From positions 310,001 to 374,000 of the forward strand of contig QGHH01000003.1 of NCBI GenBank assembly GCA_003640645.1: DNA of 64,000 nt, given 5' to 3'. A program made the position numbers and the translations under genes. Origin of the DNA: Fredinandcohnia aciditolerans. Its GTDB lineage: Bacteria > Bacillota > Bacilli > Bacillales > Bacillaceae_L. Positions 28,570 to 37,803 of this stretch are shown here, piece by piece (within the stretch, counting starts at the first letter, position 1; each line of letters starts with the position of its first letter). The notes beneath the pieces are model-generated. The model saw nothing but the letters and a program-made list of their open reading frames with translations, made no database searches and had not been told where the DNA came from.

Positions 28570-30552
28570 CTATCTTTCGTATTGATATAGTTTAGTTCCT
28601 CTTGCAAAATATATATTTCCATCCGGATCCATTGCAAATAGCTTTGTGTCTTCTGCTAATACTTCATGATCCAATGTATCAGGATTGACTCTAAAAATAT
28701 CTCCGCGAGCTTGGCCGTATAAAAAGCCATCATCAGCAAATTGTAGAAAACCTTCTCGCCATAAATGACTTATTGAGTTCCAATCCACTTGATACAATTC
28801 TTTTGTTTTAACAACCTGATTGGTTGTTGTGTCGTATTTAAATAAGATGCCTGAAGTAAGCCCCCATAGGTTTCCATCTTTATCTAAGGTTAAAGCGGAG
28901 ATGGCTTTTTCACCAGGAACGGGAATGGTTTCAAATTGTTTTTCGCCGGTTTGCATATTATAGACAAATAATTTCGCTTCTTCCTCTGTTGGAACAATCC
29001 CTAGACCACCCCAAACAGAAGTACCGCCATAGAGAAGTCCATTCCGATATGCCAATGAGATGACACTTTGATTTTCTACGATATTACGGTGAAGAGTATA
29101 ATCATTCGTTGCTGGATTAAATATCGTTAAAGCACCACCAAGTAGTCCATAATCTGGAACTGTTCCAATCGCTAATAAATCACCAGCTGATGCTAAAGCA
29201 AAGGGCCGATCTTGACCTTCCGATTTTAAGCCGAAATGTTCAACTGGATTTATATCCATTTCATAGTTTTCAGAAGGATCATAGGAATATAAGAATCCAC
29301 CTGGATAAATTCCCATATAAAGACGATTTTGATGGGCAATCATACCTTCGATTTGTCCAAGTCCTTTATTTTCAGTAACTTGACCCGTTTTATAATCATA
29401 CTGGGCAAGCCCACCAGATAAATAGCCCCCAATAAAAATATTACCGTTAGGTCCTTGTGTTAGGGATTGGATACTAACCGGTTGACCACTTAGTTGTCCT
29501 TGTAAAATTCTAGTATTCCCGGTAATTGGATTGTAGTGACGAATCTTTCCATCCCAAGCAATTGAAACTAATGTCTTTCCAGGGAATTCTTTAGTTTCAA
29601 ATTTCGCCCAACCGAAATCTCTCGCAGAAAATAGATTGTCAAATCCAGTCGGTGTTAGTTTTAAAGAATTTAAATCATAAGAATAGAGTTGTTCGTTTTT
29701 GATAAAATATACCAGGTTTCTAGGACCAGGTTCTGAAACATCAAGTCCATTTGCACCATCAATTTCATCAACGATTTTCATTGTTTTTAGATCAAACACA
29801 AGTATTGTATTACTAGAACCTGTTGCCCTGGCAAACATTTTATTACCAATGACATCAATATCATAAACATAGGTTGCTTTTGCATACTTTTCAGGTAACG
29901 GAATCTCTACCTTTTTACCTGTATGTATATCTACTTCGAAAAGATTTGCTCCCTGCGTTCCAAGTCCAACATAAAGTTTGTCTTTATACACATCAAGGCC
30001 TCTAGCATATTGTTGTCCTTCTTTGACTTGGCCATAATCACGAAACTCATTCGTGTCAGGATCATATTGAAATACTTTTCCACTTGGAAAGGTGCCTCCA
30101 TAAATACGACCATCCTCGTCGGATTTAAGCCGCCATAAAAAAGATTCACCTGGGATTGGATTTCCTAGGTTCTCTACATGGTCTGCACCTGGAACATATT
30201 TAAACAATGACGCACTAGAGTTTGTTCCGATATAAACATTACCCATTGGATCGACTGTGACACCCCATGCACCACTTGCTCCTTCAAGGGGAAAACTCGC
30301 AACGCGCTCACCTGTTTTTGCATCTAATACATTAAAAACTGCAGGGGAGCCGTTTGCGACTGCATAAACCCAATCTTCACCATTTGGACCTTTTCCATAA
30401 TCAGCTGCAGGTACAGAAACTGAATTTAGAACAGTTCCAATCTCACGTATATCACCATCTTCAGCAAATGTTTGATGGTTACCAAATACACTTGAAACTA
30501 ACGAGAAGACTAACATTGTGACTAAAGAATACATGATTGATTTTACTTTCAT
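28570..30552 (-). CDS. secreted beta-propeller protein (propeller only)
   Basis: A 660-residue exported protein: a signal peptide ending near TFA (about residue 31), then only the propeller found in its two paralogues (NGSPAVFNVLDAKTGE, GTFPSGKVFQYDPDTNEF, IFIGGYLSGGLAQYD, SVISLAYRNGLLYGGTSVWG). No accessory domain is present, so this is the minimal form of the family. The ATG at 30552 is chosen because AAAGGATG is 8 nt upstream; a GTG directly before it is less likely. It is first in an operon with the larger paralogue. Some polysaccharide lyases have a seven-bladed propeller, so lyase activity is a testable idea. Confidence 0.78.
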   Translation of the reverse strand: MKVKSIMYSLVTMLVFSLVSSVFGNHQTFAEDGDIREIGTVLNSVSVPAADYGKGPNGEDWVYAVANGSPAVFNVLDAKTGERVASFPLEGASGAWGVTVDPMGNVYIGTNSSASLFKYVPGADHVENLGNPIPGESFLWRLKSDEDGRIYGGTFPSGKVFQYDPDTNEFRDYGQVKEGQQYARGLDVYKDKLYVGLGTQGANLFEVDIHTGKKVEIPLPEKYAKATYVYDIDVIGNKMFARATGSSNTILVFDLKTMKIVDEIDGANGLDVSEPGPRNLVYFIKNEQLYSYDLNSLKLTPTGFDNLFSARDFGWAKFETKEFPGKTLVSIAWDGKIRHYNPITGNTRILQGQLSGQPVSIQSLTQGPNGNIFIGGYLSGGLAQYDYKTGQVTENKGLGQIEGMIAHQNRLYMGIYPGGFLYSYDPSENYEMDINPVEHFGLKSEGQDRPFALASAGDLLAIGTVPDYGLLGGALTIFNPATNDYTLHRNIVENQSVISLAYRNGLLYGGTSVWGGLGIVPTEEEAKLFVYNMQTGEKQFETIPVPGEKAISALTLDKDGNLWGLTSGILFKYDTTTNQVVKTKELYQVDWNSISHLWREGFLQFADDGFLYGQARGDIFRVNPDTLDHEVLAEDTKLFAMDPDGNIYFARGTKLYQYER

Positions 30553-30769
30553 CACTTTTCATCCTTTCATATTCTGATAGAGGAGGGAGGACGAAAATCA
30601 AATACAACCACTTTGGATCCACTCTCCTTTTTGAAACTGCACGAACTATGATTCCGAAATACACCTCCATTCTTTCAATTCAGCACACCCGTTGTAGAAA
30701 CAAGAGTGAAAAACTATTACAAATTTTCTGATTTCAATTAAAGGATAATGAAGGACCATAGTCTTTAAT

Positions 30770-31422
30770 ATGACGATAAAGATTTTAGTTCGATAGTAGG
30801 AGAGGGGGAGAGCCGTTTTATCATACGAAAGACGGGTTTAGCTAAATGCTCACTTAAAGACATTTTTCAGACTTGCCAAATTACCACCCTTGATTATCAT
30901 TACTTTGAGGATTCTGAAGCATTCACGATAGGGGAGGATGGTCATCTCTACTATACATCACGTTCTAACCGTACATTCATGTATAAGGTAAGCATTACGA
31001 ATAAAACACATCCAGGACAGTTACACCTTAATGGTCCATTACATGTTAAACAAGGTGATATGTTTGAGGTAGCCCTCCATGCTAACCAAATCAATCAACT
31101 TGATAAAGTAATCGCTCAACTCAATAATAATGCTAGAGACATTAAGTTCATTCAGGCAAAAGGGGTTGGCCCCTTTAGTGAGAAAGGTACAGAAATTTAA
31201 GTGAAGAAGGAATCTGACAAAATAAAAATAGCACTTACTTTTCCTCCAGGGAAGTCTCTTGATGAAGATAGCAAAATTTCTGTTCTTCGATTCAAAGCAA
31301 ACAAAAACATAGAAACAACTAGTATTTCTATTTAAAAAAACTCTAAGGTTTCTTCTCTAAATAGCAAAGGACTCTTAGATATTCGAGGGAACCAAACAAT
31401 CACAGTGAGAATTTTACCGTAA
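30770..31422 (+). pseudogene. remnant of a secreted protein's C-terminal (cohesin-like) domain
   Basis: One frame can be read from about 30770 to 31422 through two in-frame stops (TAA at 31198 and 31333). It gives an all-beta sequence with motifs such as LNGPLHVKQGDMFEVAL, NNNARDIKFIQAKGVG, LTFPPGKSL and ISVLRFKAN, and ends TITVRILP. The arrangement resembles a cohesin or Ig-type domain from the end of a longer extracellular protein. There is no start codon with a ribosome binding site at the front and no signal peptide. It is probably what is left of a fourth secreted protein in this cluster. Confidence 0.6.
30853..30874 (+). promoter_or_regulatory. weak match to the AAGAC/GAC direct-repeat operator (site E)
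   Basis: AAAGAC, then ATTTTTCAGACTT, then GCC: the same 11-bp spacing of AGAC repeats as at the better sites. It lies about 300 bp from the minus-strand propeller operon and inside the pseudogene, so it may be chance. Confidence 0.3.
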
Positions 31423-31433
31423 CAAGAAAAAAA

Positions 31434-31462
31434 GACTACATTTCATGAAAATGTAGTCCTTC
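31434..31462. terminator. bidirectional terminator
   Basis: GACTACATTT (31434-31443) and AAATGTAGTC (31449-31458) pair with A- and T-rich flanks, between the pseudogene and the convergent FAD oxidoreductase gene. Confidence 0.75.
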
Positions 31463-31465
31463 TCT

Positions 31466-33061
31466 TTATTTCTTCCCAAACGTCTCTTTCATTCGTAATA
31501 CAGGGTCATCTTCAATTGAATCGTCCCATTGTAGTACTTGTCCGTAAGAGAGTAGTTCATTTTTTAATTGATCATAAGATACACCTTGTACAGTTGTTTT
31601 ATTTTTATGAGCTAAAGCTGCTGCTGCTCCTGCTGATTGACCTAAAATCATAAATACAGGTTCCATACGTATTGAACCGTAAGCAATGTGTGAACTTGAT
31701 AAACAAACCGGAACGAGTAGGTTTGTACAATCTTCAGCCTTTGGACGAATCGAACGATAGGAGATTGGATATGGGGATATTGGTATTTCCACATCACCTT
31801 CATTGTAAACACGTCCATCAATAATGATTCTTCGAACATGATGAGAATCCATTTGATACGAGGCAAGTCCGATTGAATCTTCAACTGTTACATCACCTAA
31901 ACAGTTGTGGTCTGTCATGACATAATCAGCTATCATTCTTCTTGCTTCTCGAATATATAACTGATGAGGCCAATGCCCAGTTTCTTCAAATTCATCACCA
32001 GCTAATCCCCATTGAGAGACCTCATCCCTAATCGTTTTTGGAACTTGTTCATCATTGGCTAAAAAATAGAGCAATCCCAGATTATATGTAAAATGGTCTT
32101 GGAAGATTCTTTCACGTGTTTTGTAATCTCCATCTGGCCATTCATAATTCATTCCAATATGGTCTGTTGAAAAACCACCATAATTATTTAAATCTGTCTT
32201 TCCGTTTGGTAACATCGTATGAAGATTCATTACATCCCAAACACCTGCATTGATATAACGCAATAATAACGAGTAACGCTCTCGGTTATAGGACGGTAGC
32301 TTTGGAAAAGATACACGATTGTCCTCACGATTTGTTAAGCAAATGCGAAAATTATAAGCTTGAATTCGATGGTCACCTTGACCTTGATAGCCAAGCGTGT
32401 CATGAGCCGATTCTGTGATACCAGGCAATATTCCACTTGAAGGGTCACCTTCAACTACATACGGATCAATCCATTTTTCAAATTGATGGTGGGGATGTCC
32501 AAACTGAATTCCATTGTATCTTTCTCTATAAGTGGCGTTTGATTCTCTACCAACAAAGTATGTGACACCTGCTTTGGCCATTACGTCACCCTCATAGCTA
32601 GTATCAATGAAAAAGTCTCCAATGTATATAGTTCCATCTTCTATCAATATTTCTGTTATGCTGTTATTCTCTTTTTTAACTTCTACGACATGCTGATGAT
32701 AAACAACTTCAATATCGTAGTCCTTGAGCCATTTTTCAAATACAAATTTGGCAGCCTTCGGTTCAAAGGTCCACTGTTCGGTTGTATTGTAATAGTTTCC
32801 TAATTCCTGAAAGAATACTCTTGATAAACCACCTATTGCTTCCTTTGCTCCAATATCAGAGGCACCCAAACCACTTGCAGTTATACCTCCAATATTCTTA
32901 CCAAATTCAGCAATAACAACAGAAAGACCCATTCGTTTTGCTTGAATCGCTGCCGTAATTCCAGCAGGAGTTGCTCCATAAATAACTAAATCTCTCACGA
33001 ACTTCCTTGGCTCACGAGCTTTCGGAGTAGGCACATAATAATATAACTTACTAAAATCCAT
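31466..33061 (-). CDS. FAD-dependent oxidoreductase (FAD_oxidored family)
   Basis: A 531-residue flavoprotein. The dinucleotide-binding motif appears as VIYGATPAGITAAIQAKRMG (about residues 23-42), followed by GGITASGLGASDIG. Further on are DTSYEGDVMAKAG and, near the end, CLSSSHIAYGSIRMEP and LGQSAGAAAALA, typical of the FAD_oxidored group often annotated near glycan-degradation genes. No signal peptide is visible. The ATG at 33061 is preceded by AAGGAGG; a longer in-frame ATG at 33088 overlaps that site and is rejected. It is distantly related to the FAD protein at 50052-51629. The substrate is unknown; sugar or sugar-acid oxidation fits the context. Confidence 0.8.
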   Translation of the reverse strand: MDFSKLYYYVPTPKAREPRKFVRDLVIYGATPAGITAAIQAKRMGLSVVIAEFGKNIGGITASGLGASDIGAKEAIGGLSRVFFQELGNYYNTTEQWTFEPKAAKFVFEKWLKDYDIEVVYHQHVVEVKKENNSITEILIEDGTIYIGDFFIDTSYEGDVMAKAGVTYFVGRESNATYRERYNGIQFGHPHHQFEKWIDPYVVEGDPSSGILPGITESAHDTLGYQGQGDHRIQAYNFRICLTNREDNRVSFPKLPSYNRERYSLLLRYINAGVWDVMNLHTMLPNGKTDLNNYGGFSTDHIGMNYEWPDGDYKTRERIFQDHFTYNLGLLYFLANDEQVPKTIRDEVSQWGLAGDEFEETGHWPHQLYIREARRMIADYVMTDHNCLGDVTVEDSIGLASYQMDSHHVRRIIIDGRVYNEGDVEIPISPYPISYRSIRPKAEDCTNLLVPVCLSSSHIAYGSIRMEPVFMILGQSAGAAAALAHKNKTTVQGVSYDQLKNELLSYGQVLQWDDSIEDDPVLRMKETFGKK

Positions 33062-33132
33062 TTTGTTATCCTCCTTAGGTGGAAACATTCTACTAAACTT
33101 ACTTAAAGTGTAAAAGAATAATGGGAATAATC

Positions 33133-33153
33133 AAGACTTTTAACGGACTTTAA
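33133..33153 (-). promoter_or_regulatory. weak match to the direct-repeat operator upstream of the FAD oxidoreductase (site F)
   Basis: AAGAC, then TTTTAACGGACTT, then TAA: the first half-site and the GACTT at 11-bp spacing are kept but the final GTC is not. It is 70 bp upstream of the minus-strand start. Confidence 0.35.
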
Positions 33154-33194
33154 ATCCGGATAAAAAATGCACCACCATAATTAGACCACAAAAA

Positions 33195-33217
33195 AGAGTG
33201 TCCATTGAAGACACTCT
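33195..33217 (-). terminator. terminator of the yesL-like gene
   Basis: AGAGTGTC-N7-GACACTCT; read on the minus strand it runs into TTTTTT. Confidence 0.8.
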
Positions 33218-33226
33218 AATCTGCTG

Positions 33227-33856
33227 CTATTTCAACTGATAGGTGATACTCTTTTTCTTGCCTTTGATTTTATAGAGCGCTTTGTTGCTACACCATGTAA
33301 TTGCAACGGCTAGTACACTTCCAGTAAACAACGGGATGATTCCAGGAATTAGATTTATGATAATACCTAAAAGCATACATGCAGTGAAAATGAGAATAGT
33401 CTCTAACAAAGAGCTAGCTCCAATTAAGAATGATTGCTTAATATATTGAAAGAATTTCATTTCAAATTGTGTGTATACAGGGAAGAAATAGAGTAACGTA
33501 ACCAAATAACAAATTGTTAAAAAAAGTAGGATTGGAAACAGTAATTGTAGCTTGTCCATATTTTTATATACAAACATAAAGTCATACACTAATATATAGC
33601 CAATCACAATAAAGAAGAGGCCAAACTTGTTAAGTGAGATAAATTCTTTTTTATAGGTTTTCCAAAATGATTGAAAGATACGATCAACTGGTTCATTTTG
33701 CAACCATTTTTGAACAATTGCAAACATGGCACCTGTCGCCGGGTATAATCCAAATAGTCCTAATCCAACAATCGTAAAGCCAATCCATAGTAAATTTACA
33801 TAAGCCACTTTTAGCATCCATACCGCATAATTATTGAACCTTTCCCAGCCACCCAC
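33227..33856 (-). CDS. YesL-family (DUF624) membrane protein
   Basis: A 209-residue membrane protein with five hydrophobic segments. The start MGGWERFNNYAVWMLKVAYVN and the segment GLYPATGAMFAIVQKWL are diagnostic of the YesL/DUF624 family. In B. subtilis yesL lies in the rhamnogalacturonan locus beside sugar transporter genes, and homologues usually accompany oligosaccharide ABC importers, but the molecular function is not known. Here it is divergent from the GNAT gene and close to an importer, with an operator-like site in the shared upstream region. Confidence 0.85.
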   Translation of the reverse strand: MGGWERFNNYAVWMLKVAYVNLLWIGFTIVGLGLFGLYPATGAMFAIVQKWLQNEPVDRIFQSFWKTYKKEFISLNKFGLFFIVIGYILVYDFMFVYKNMDKLQLLFPILLFLTICYLVTLLYFFPVYTQFEMKFFQYIKQSFLIGASSLLETILIFTACMLLGIIINLIPGIIPLFTGSVLAVAITWCSNKALYKIKGKKKSITYQLK

Positions 33857-33900
33857 TATATGTCACCTCATTATGAAAAATAAATGCATGGATCAAATTA

Positions 33901-33921
33901 AAGACACTTAATAGACTTGTC
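33901..33921. promoter_or_regulatory. direct-repeat operator, site A
   Basis: AAGAC, then ACTTAATAGACTT, then GTC. AGAC recurs after exactly 11 bp and a GAC/GTC pair is 13 nt apart. It lies in the divergent gap between the yesL-like and GNAT genes. Confidence 0.6.
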
Positions 33922-34084
33922 ACTTAATAAATTTCTACTAAAATAGAAAGTAAGTTCAGAAAGTTTAGTTGTATTATAACATGTTTCAAACTGTTAGCGA
34001 TTACATTTTTTTTGCAAGAGGGTAAGTGGTTGTCTCCAAATCCTTGTGATTAGTGATGAAATGTTAAAAGTTGAGGTGAATGAA

Positions 34085-35167
34085 ATGGTTGAATTCCGTT
34101 TATTAGAAGAAAGAGAATTTCAGCAGGCAATTGAGTTGGCCGATAAAGTGTTTCGTAAAGAAGGACATATCTCCATGGGGGCCGCTTTTCCACAAGTTTT
34201 CTCACACGCCCTCCACCAATCGTATGGTGCATTTATCGATGGGACATTAGTTTCTTTTATTGGATTGGTGCCATCTATACTTCATATTGAAAGTGCAGAA
34301 GTTCAAGCTTATTCAATTGGTGCTGTTTGCACGGAGCCGGAATACAGGAAAAGAGGGATAGCGAACACACTTTTACAAATGATTTTTGATCATGTGAATA
34401 AATCTGGCGCTTCCATTCTATTTATTTCTGGAGATTTACCACTATACATCAAACAAGGTTGCACATTTTATGGAAAGCTGAAGCAATATAAGATTCAACA
34501 AGTAGACCTGAAACCAGAGACGGCTTATCATGTTCGTGAACTGCAGCCCACCGACTGGTTTCAAATGAGAAAAATTAGTCAGCGTCGACCAGTTCGATAT
34601 GAACAAAGTATATTTGAAATGGCACAGCTTAATGAGTCAGCGGGGTTTGCTAGTATTTTCAAAATGAAGCACAAGGTTCTTGTGGCAGAAGAAAACAAGC
34701 AGATAAAAGCATTTATCATTTTCGGAGTTACGTATCAGGAACAAGAAAACGTAGAATCTCGAATAATCGAATGGGGAGGAGATCCGGCAGCCATTGTGAG
34801 TTTGCTTAAAGAAGCATTTACATATGGGATTGATTCTTTACTATTCAATGTACCTATTTATGAAAAAGAGTTAATACAAAAGCTTGACCCAGTATTGGAA
34901 AGTGTAGAACAATCATTCCCAGGAACGATTAAGATTATGAATCTAGATTTATTGTTGCAACAGCTCGCTCCATATTTTAATGATAAGCTACAGATTTCTA
35001 TTACAGATGAAAACATTAAAAGTCTAATATATAAGAAGAATTCCGTTTCAATCAGTAATCGGGAGCTGGAAGAGCTTATCCTAAAAGGAGATAAAAATAT
35101 AGATTCAAATAGTAAGAATTTATTTCCGGTTCCATTTCCTTTTCCACAAGGATTGAACTATGTGTGA
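34085..35167 (+). CDS. GNAT-family N-acetyltransferase
   Basis: A 360-residue protein with an N-terminal GNAT domain. The acetyl-CoA loop is in VCTEPEYRKRGIANTLLQMIFDHV (about residues 81-104), given here for its RKRGIA core; the C-terminal half is a second, less clear domain as in Eis-like proteins. The ATG at 34085 is preferred because GAGGTGA precedes it; earlier starts at 34046 or 34061 have no such site. It stands between the divergent yesL-like gene and the importer genes, so it may acetylate a sugar or amino sugar of this pathway (inference). Confidence 0.78.
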   Translation: MVEFRLLEEREFQQAIELADKVFRKEGHISMGAAFPQVFSHALHQSYGAFIDGTLVSFIGLVPSILHIESAEVQAYSIGAVCTEPEYRKRGIANTLLQMIFDHVNKSGASILFISGDLPLYIKQGCTFYGKLKQYKIQQVDLKPETAYHVRELQPTDWFQMRKISQRRPVRYEQSIFEMAQLNESAGFASIFKMKHKVLVAEENKQIKAFIIFGVTYQEQENVESRIIEWGGDPAAIVSLLKEAFTYGIDSLLFNVPIYEKELIQKLDPVLESVEQSFPGTIKIMNLDLLLQQLAPYFNDKLQISITDENIKSLIYKKNSVSISNRELEELILKGDKNIDSNSKNLFPVPFPFPQGLNYV

Positions 35168-35213
35168 TTGCTAATTAATTGTAAGGGTACTAAATTAATT
35201 CTAACTTTTTATT

Positions 35214-35235
35214 AAAGACAGTTTATAGACTTGTC
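35214..35235 (+). promoter_or_regulatory. direct-repeat operator, site B, upstream of the importer
   Basis: AAAGAC, then AGTTTATAGACTT, then GTC, with AGAC repeated at 11 bp. It is 200 bp upstream of the solute-binding protein start and is nearly identical to site A at ATAGACTTGTCAC. Confidence 0.65.
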
Positions 35236-35434
35236 ACAATAATACAAACGAACTAGAATAAGATTAGTAAAGTATTTGAAATTATAAAAATTTTTTAACA
35301 CCCAATGTATAGGCTTTCAATTATGTGTTTATTCAGACAAAAAGTATGTAAGGAGGGGATGGCTAAACAGAATTTGTGGTAGATTGTTAGACTTACCAAT
35401 TTTATTTATGAACTTAATAGGGGGTAATTCGTAG

Positions 35435-36697
35435 ATGAAAAAGAAACGTTTTTCGTTCATGGCACTTTTGCTTTCAGGTAGTTTACTATTCTCAGCTTGT
35501 AGCAATGACTCTAATACTACACCTAAAGAAGAAGATGGAAAAGTTGATGGGGAAATCACAGTATGGGTACATCCTTATACAGGAGATGCTACAAAAGAAG
35601 AAGAAATGTGGAAAGAGATCACTGCCAATTACAATAAAGAGTTTCCTGATGTAGAGGTAAATATTGAAACCATTCCATGGGCAAACCGTGACCAAAAAGT
35701 TCTAACGGCTTTAGCAGCTAACAATGGACCGGATGTGTTCTATGCCATTCCTGACCAAATGCCACAGTATGCAGATGTAGGAATGCTTCTTGAATTAGAT
35801 CCATACTTAGACGAAGGTGATCTTGATGGATTCGTAGAGTCCTCCTTAGTGTCAACAACGTGGAAAGATAAAAAATACGGATTGCCAATCCTTCAAGAAG
35901 CTTATACATTCCTTTACAATCTAGATGTCGTGAAAGCAATTGGTGAAGATCCAGCAAACCTTCCAAAAACATGGGAAGAATTCGAAGCTTGGGCAGCAAA
36001 AGCTAAAGAAAAAGGTTTCTATGCATTAAATTACCTGGGAGGAGGTTCCATGAACGGAACAATCTACCCTTGGGTTTGGCAAGCTGGTGGGGATGTTGTA
36101 ACAGATGATAACAAGGTACTAATTAATAGCCCAGAAAGTGTAAAAGCATTCGATTACGTAAACAATATGTATCAAAAAGGTTATATTCCTGAAGATTCTA
36201 TTACAGCAACTACACAAGATGAGTTATGGTTCGCTGGAAAAATAATGGCACAATTAGGGTCTGGAATAAGTATTACGATGATGGAAAAAGAAGGTGATTT
36301 TGAATTCGCCATTGCTCCACCATTAACGGGTGAAAAACAATTGACATACGGTACAACTGGTATGTTCGTGGTACCATCTAACACAGATAATCCAGCAGCT
36401 GCAGCAGAATTTGTAAAAGCAGTTACAAATGCTGAAAACCAACGTATTTTTAATACAGTTACTCAGTATATCCCAACTCAAGAAGAGGCAAAGGATATCT
36501 TTGATTCAAACAAATACATGAGCCAACTTGCTACTTATACACAATTTGCATTACCTGGTGTTATTCATCCTAAAGGGCGTGCAATCATGCCATTTATTCA
36601 AGCTGAAATACAAACAATGATGGCAGGAGATAAAACTCCTCAAGAAGCAGCAGATGCAGCAGCTGAAGCAATTGAAGCTGAATTAGCTAAGCCGTAA
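35435..36697 (+). CDS. ABC sugar importer solute-binding lipoprotein
   Basis: A 420-residue lipoprotein with lipobox FSAC and the MalE-like family-1 fold (DITVWVHPYTGD-type front, YAIPDQMPQYADVGMLLELDPYL, WEEFEAWAAKAKEKG). It captures an oligosaccharide outside the cell for the two permeases encoded next. A stem-loop (36718-36751) between it and the permeases probably lowers downstream expression so that the binding protein is made in excess. The ATPase is missing here, as usual in Bacillaceae where MsmX serves many importers. Confidence 0.9.
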   Translation: MKKKRFSFMALLLSGSLLFSACSNDSNTTPKEEDGKVDGEITVWVHPYTGDATKEEEMWKEITANYNKEFPDVEVNIETIPWANRDQKVLTALAANNGPDVFYAIPDQMPQYADVGMLLELDPYLDEGDLDGFVESSLVSTTWKDKKYGLPILQEAYTFLYNLDVVKAIGEDPANLPKTWEEFEAWAAKAKEKGFYALNYLGGGSMNGTIYPWVWQAGGDVVTDDNKVLINSPESVKAFDYVNNMYQKGYIPEDSITATTQDELWFAGKIMAQLGSGISITMMEKEGDFEFAIAPPLTGEKQLTYGTTGMFVVPSNTDNPAAAAEFVKAVTNAENQRIFNTVTQYIPTQEEAKDIFDSNKYMSQLATYTQFALPGVIHPKGRAIMPFIQAEIQTMMAGDKTPQEAADAAAEAIEAELAKP

Positions 36698-36717
36698 ACA
36701 AATAGCTTCTTACGTAA

Positions 36718-36758
36718 AGAGAGTTTTATTCCTTTGTGAATAAGACTCTCTGTTTATT
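36718..36758 (+). terminator. intra-operon stem-loop between binding protein and permeases
   Basis: AGAGAGTTTTATT pairs with AATAAGACTCTCT across an 8-nt loop, followed by a weak T-run. It looks like a leaky terminator or an RNA-stabilising hairpin. Confidence 0.6.
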
Positions 36759-36815
36759 AAAAGTTCATTTGTTTACGAAAACTTTTCTTAATTAATAAAG
36801 AAATAAGGTGATAGC

Positions 36816-37772
36816 TTGGAAAAGGTCGTAGAAACTCATAACAAGGTACCTCTAAAAACTTTAAAAAAGGTCAAGCCTCCTTTAAAAAACAGGATAATAG
36901 AAGAAATGAGAAAAAATGGTATTGTTTATATTGTACTGGCACCAGTTTTAATCCATTTTTTAATCTTTCAAGTCATTCCATTTGTGTATAGCTTCGTTTT
37001 AACGTTTCTTAATTATCGAATTATTGGTACTTCTGAGTTTGTTGGATTACGAAACTGGAAGCAATTATTTGATGATCCGATTGCTTTAAAATCAATTTGG
37101 AATACTGTTTTATTTTCCTTCTATTATATCGTCCCTACAATGGCACTAGGTTTGATTTTAGCGCTTGTCATAAAATCAGGAATTCGTTTTACGAAAATTT
37201 TTAAAGGGATATTCTTCCTGCCTGTTGTAACATCATTCGTTGTTGTGGCAGGGATATGGGAATGGCTGTTTTCAGGAACGGAGGCGGGATTAATCAACTA
37301 CCTGTTAAGCTTTATTGGAGTTGATGCCCAATTATTTTTATCTGATTCTTCACAAGCCCTACTTGTATTGGCTGGTTTGAGTATATTTAAAGTATCTGGT
37401 AGTACAATGATTTATTATTTTGCAGGGCTACAGTCCATTCCAAAAGATATGTATGAAGCCGCAAAAATCGATGGTGCTTCACCTTTTAAATCCTTTTGGT
37501 TAATTACTTTCCCATTATTAAAACCGATTCATTTCTATGTGTTAATCATTACGACTATTGGTTCTTTCCAAATCTTTGATTCTGCATTCCTATTAACAAA
37601 CGGAGGACCAAATTTCTCGACAAGTACCATAGTATTCTATCTTTATCAAATAGGATTCACGAATTTGAACTTTAGCTACGCAGCCGTTTTATCTTATGTA
37701 TTATTCGCGATAATCTTAGTCATATCACTAATTCAGAGAAAATATTTCGGTAAAGATCAAGGTATCTATTAA
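36816..37772 (+). CDS. sugar ABC transporter permease (MalF type)
   Basis: A 318-residue inner-membrane permease with six core membrane segments. The EAA loop that contacts the ATPase is MYEAAKIDGASPFKSFWLIT (about residues 212-231). It starts with TTG after AAGGTGAT. With the next gene it forms the membrane channel for the lipoprotein-delivered oligosaccharide. Confidence 0.9.
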   Translation: MEKVVETHNKVPLKTLKKVKPPLKNRIIEEMRKNGIVYIVLAPVLIHFLIFQVIPFVYSFVLTFLNYRIIGTSEFVGLRNWKQLFDDPIALKSIWNTVLFSFYYIVPTMALGLILALVIKSGIRFTKIFKGIFFLPVVTSFVVVAGIWEWLFSGTEAGLINYLLSFIGVDAQLFLSDSSQALLVLAGLSIFKVSGSTMIYYFAGLQSIPKDMYEAAKIDGASPFKSFWLITFPLLKPIHFYVLIITTIGSFQIFDSAFLLTNGGPNFSTSTIVFYLYQIGFTNLNFSYAAVLSYVLFAIILVISLIQRKYFGKDQGIY

Positions 37773-37803
37773 TTGTTGAGAGTTGTAAAGGAGATGAACA
37801 AAC

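Noticed and set aside
30479-30670. 63-codon minus-strand open frame overlapping the start of the propeller gene
   Set aside because: A GGAGGTG-like sequence precedes it, but it overlaps the real ribosome binding site and signal peptide in another frame and has no recognisable features.
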